A stretch of DNA of 5,055 nucleotides, taken from contig QNBL01000212.1 of assembly GCA_003641695.1 (NCBI GenBank), positions 1 to 5,055 on the forward strand, read 5' to 3'. Position 1 is the stretch's first letter. Each line of letters starts with the position of its first letter. Below are positions 4,521-5,055 of this stretch, piece by piece. The notes under the pieces are model-generated. The model did no database searches and was not told the origin of the DNA. It saw only the letters and a program-made list of their open reading frames with translations. The position numbers were made by a program, and so were the translations under genes. Origin of the DNA: Spirochaetota bacterium. GTDB taxonomy: Bacteria > Spirochaetota > Spirochaetia > B11-G9.

Positions 4521-5055
4521 AATCTTCAGAGACTTCAGAGACTTTTGAAGAGTCTCCTGAAATTACTAAAGAAACTGAAACTGCTGGTATAGGAGATGAA
4601 CCTGAAATGGATACTTTGGAAGAGGACGATCTGGAACTTGAAGATATAGAACTTGCTGATCTTGATGATCTGGACAGTGCACTGGAAGATCTCGAACTTG
4701 AAGATATAGATGATAGTAAGACCTCTACAGAACCTGAAATTGAAGGCGTAAGCGAAACTGCAGAACCCCCGGAATTGGATTCTGTTGATGATTTTGATCT
4801 GGATCTGGATGAAGATGACCTTCTCAGTTCCAGCCTTGATGAAGATTTCGAAGATCTTGACGTTGACAGCTTTCTTAAAGATGATGAAAACCTCCTTGAT
4901 GAAGAAGAAACTGCTCTTCCCGGCGAAGTGGAAGAGATCTCTGAAGCTGAAGAGCTTGATATTGAAGAACTGCCTGACCTCGAAATCTCTGAAGATGAAA
5001 AAAACAGTAGTGATGTACCCGACGATTTGTCAGCTGACTTTGATGAGACTGAAAG
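4505..5055 (+). CDS. Acidic low-complexity protein, continuation in the -1 frame, partial at the window edge
   Basis: This frame is open from just after TGA 4484-4486 to the window end, giving 183 codons from the ATG at 4505 with no stop. By my count 82 of the 183 residues are Asp or Glu, only 4 are Lys and none are Arg. It has no signal peptide, membrane segment or recognised domain. Acidic residues alternate with Leu, Ile and Phe in patterns such as LELEDI and DLDDLD, typical of disordered or weakly helical acidic regions. It is most likely the continuation of the gene beginning at 4230. Alternatively it could start at 4505: GGAG at 4490-4493 lies 11 nt upstream, and the start overlaps the upstream frame's stop by 16 bp, an arrangement that could allow coupled reinitiation. 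Function and cellular location are unknown. Confidence 0.7.
   Translation, partial: MPLDIESSETSETFEESPEITKETETAGIGDEPEMDTLEEDDLELEDIELADLDDLDSALEDLELEDIDDSKTSTEPEIEGVSETAEPPELDSVDDFDLDLDEDDLLSSSLDEDFEDLDVDSFLKDDENLLDEEETALPGEVEEISEAEELDIEELPDLEISEDEKNSSDVPDDLSADFDETE
4525..4542 (+). repeat. Perfect 9-bp tandem duplication in the acidic gene
   Basis: TTCAGAGAC occurs twice back to back (4525-4533 and 4534-4542), encoding Ser-Glu-Thr repeated. The unit is a multiple of three, so changes in copy number would keep the frame. Confidence 0.85.
4634..4710 (+). repeat. Internal 60-bp-spaced repeat in the acidic gene
   Basis: A 17-bp sequence, GAACTTGAAGATATAGA, occurs exactly at 4634-4650 and 4694-4710, with GATCT shared just upstream of each copy. 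The spacing is 60 bp, or 20 codons, and gives two copies of a D-L-E-L-E-D-I peptide. It suggests that the acidic region grew partly by duplication. Confidence 0.75.

Overview
This window looks like ordinary chromosomal DNA from a bacterium with moderate, somewhat A+T-leaning composition. The gene mix fits the Spirochaetota: a DUF1015 protein of the GDGNHS subtype, an FtsB-like protein beside a TsaC/YrdC protein, and a large aspartate/glutamate-rich protein. That placement is inferred from gene style only and is weak. I see no tRNA, rRNA, CRISPR array, insertion sequence or phage gene.

Layout. (1) Minus strand, 1654 down to 6: a divergent GH20-like TIM-barrel protein overlaps thiamine pyrophosphokinase (thiN) by an ATGA. 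A Shine-Dalgarno-like GGAGG at the very end of thiN suggests the operon continues off the left edge. (2) 1655-1707: a 53-bp divergent promoter region. (3) Plus strand, 1708-3048: a complete DUF1015 protein containing a G8 tract. (4) Minus strand, 4031 down to 3041: a two-membrane-segment FtsB/DivIC-like division protein, then a TsaC/Sua5/YrdC protein that overlaps it by 50 bp. The second gene also overlaps the convergent DUF1015 stop by 8 bp. (5) 4032-4229: an A+T-rich divergent intergenic region with a near-perfect direct repeat and a consensus -10 box. (6) Plus strand, from 4230 past the right edge: a very acidic, low-complexity protein whose reading frame shifts by -1 near 4497-4501.

The genes are mostly housekeeping: cofactor synthesis (thiamine pyrophosphate), tRNA t6A modification and septum assembly. 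I found no convincing new multi-gene system. The points most worth a second look are the GH20-like protein that seems to lack the catalytic Asp-Glu pair, the frame break in the acidic gene, the second transmembrane segment of the FtsB-like protein encoded against a 50-bp gene overlap, and the G8 tract in the DUF1015 gene.
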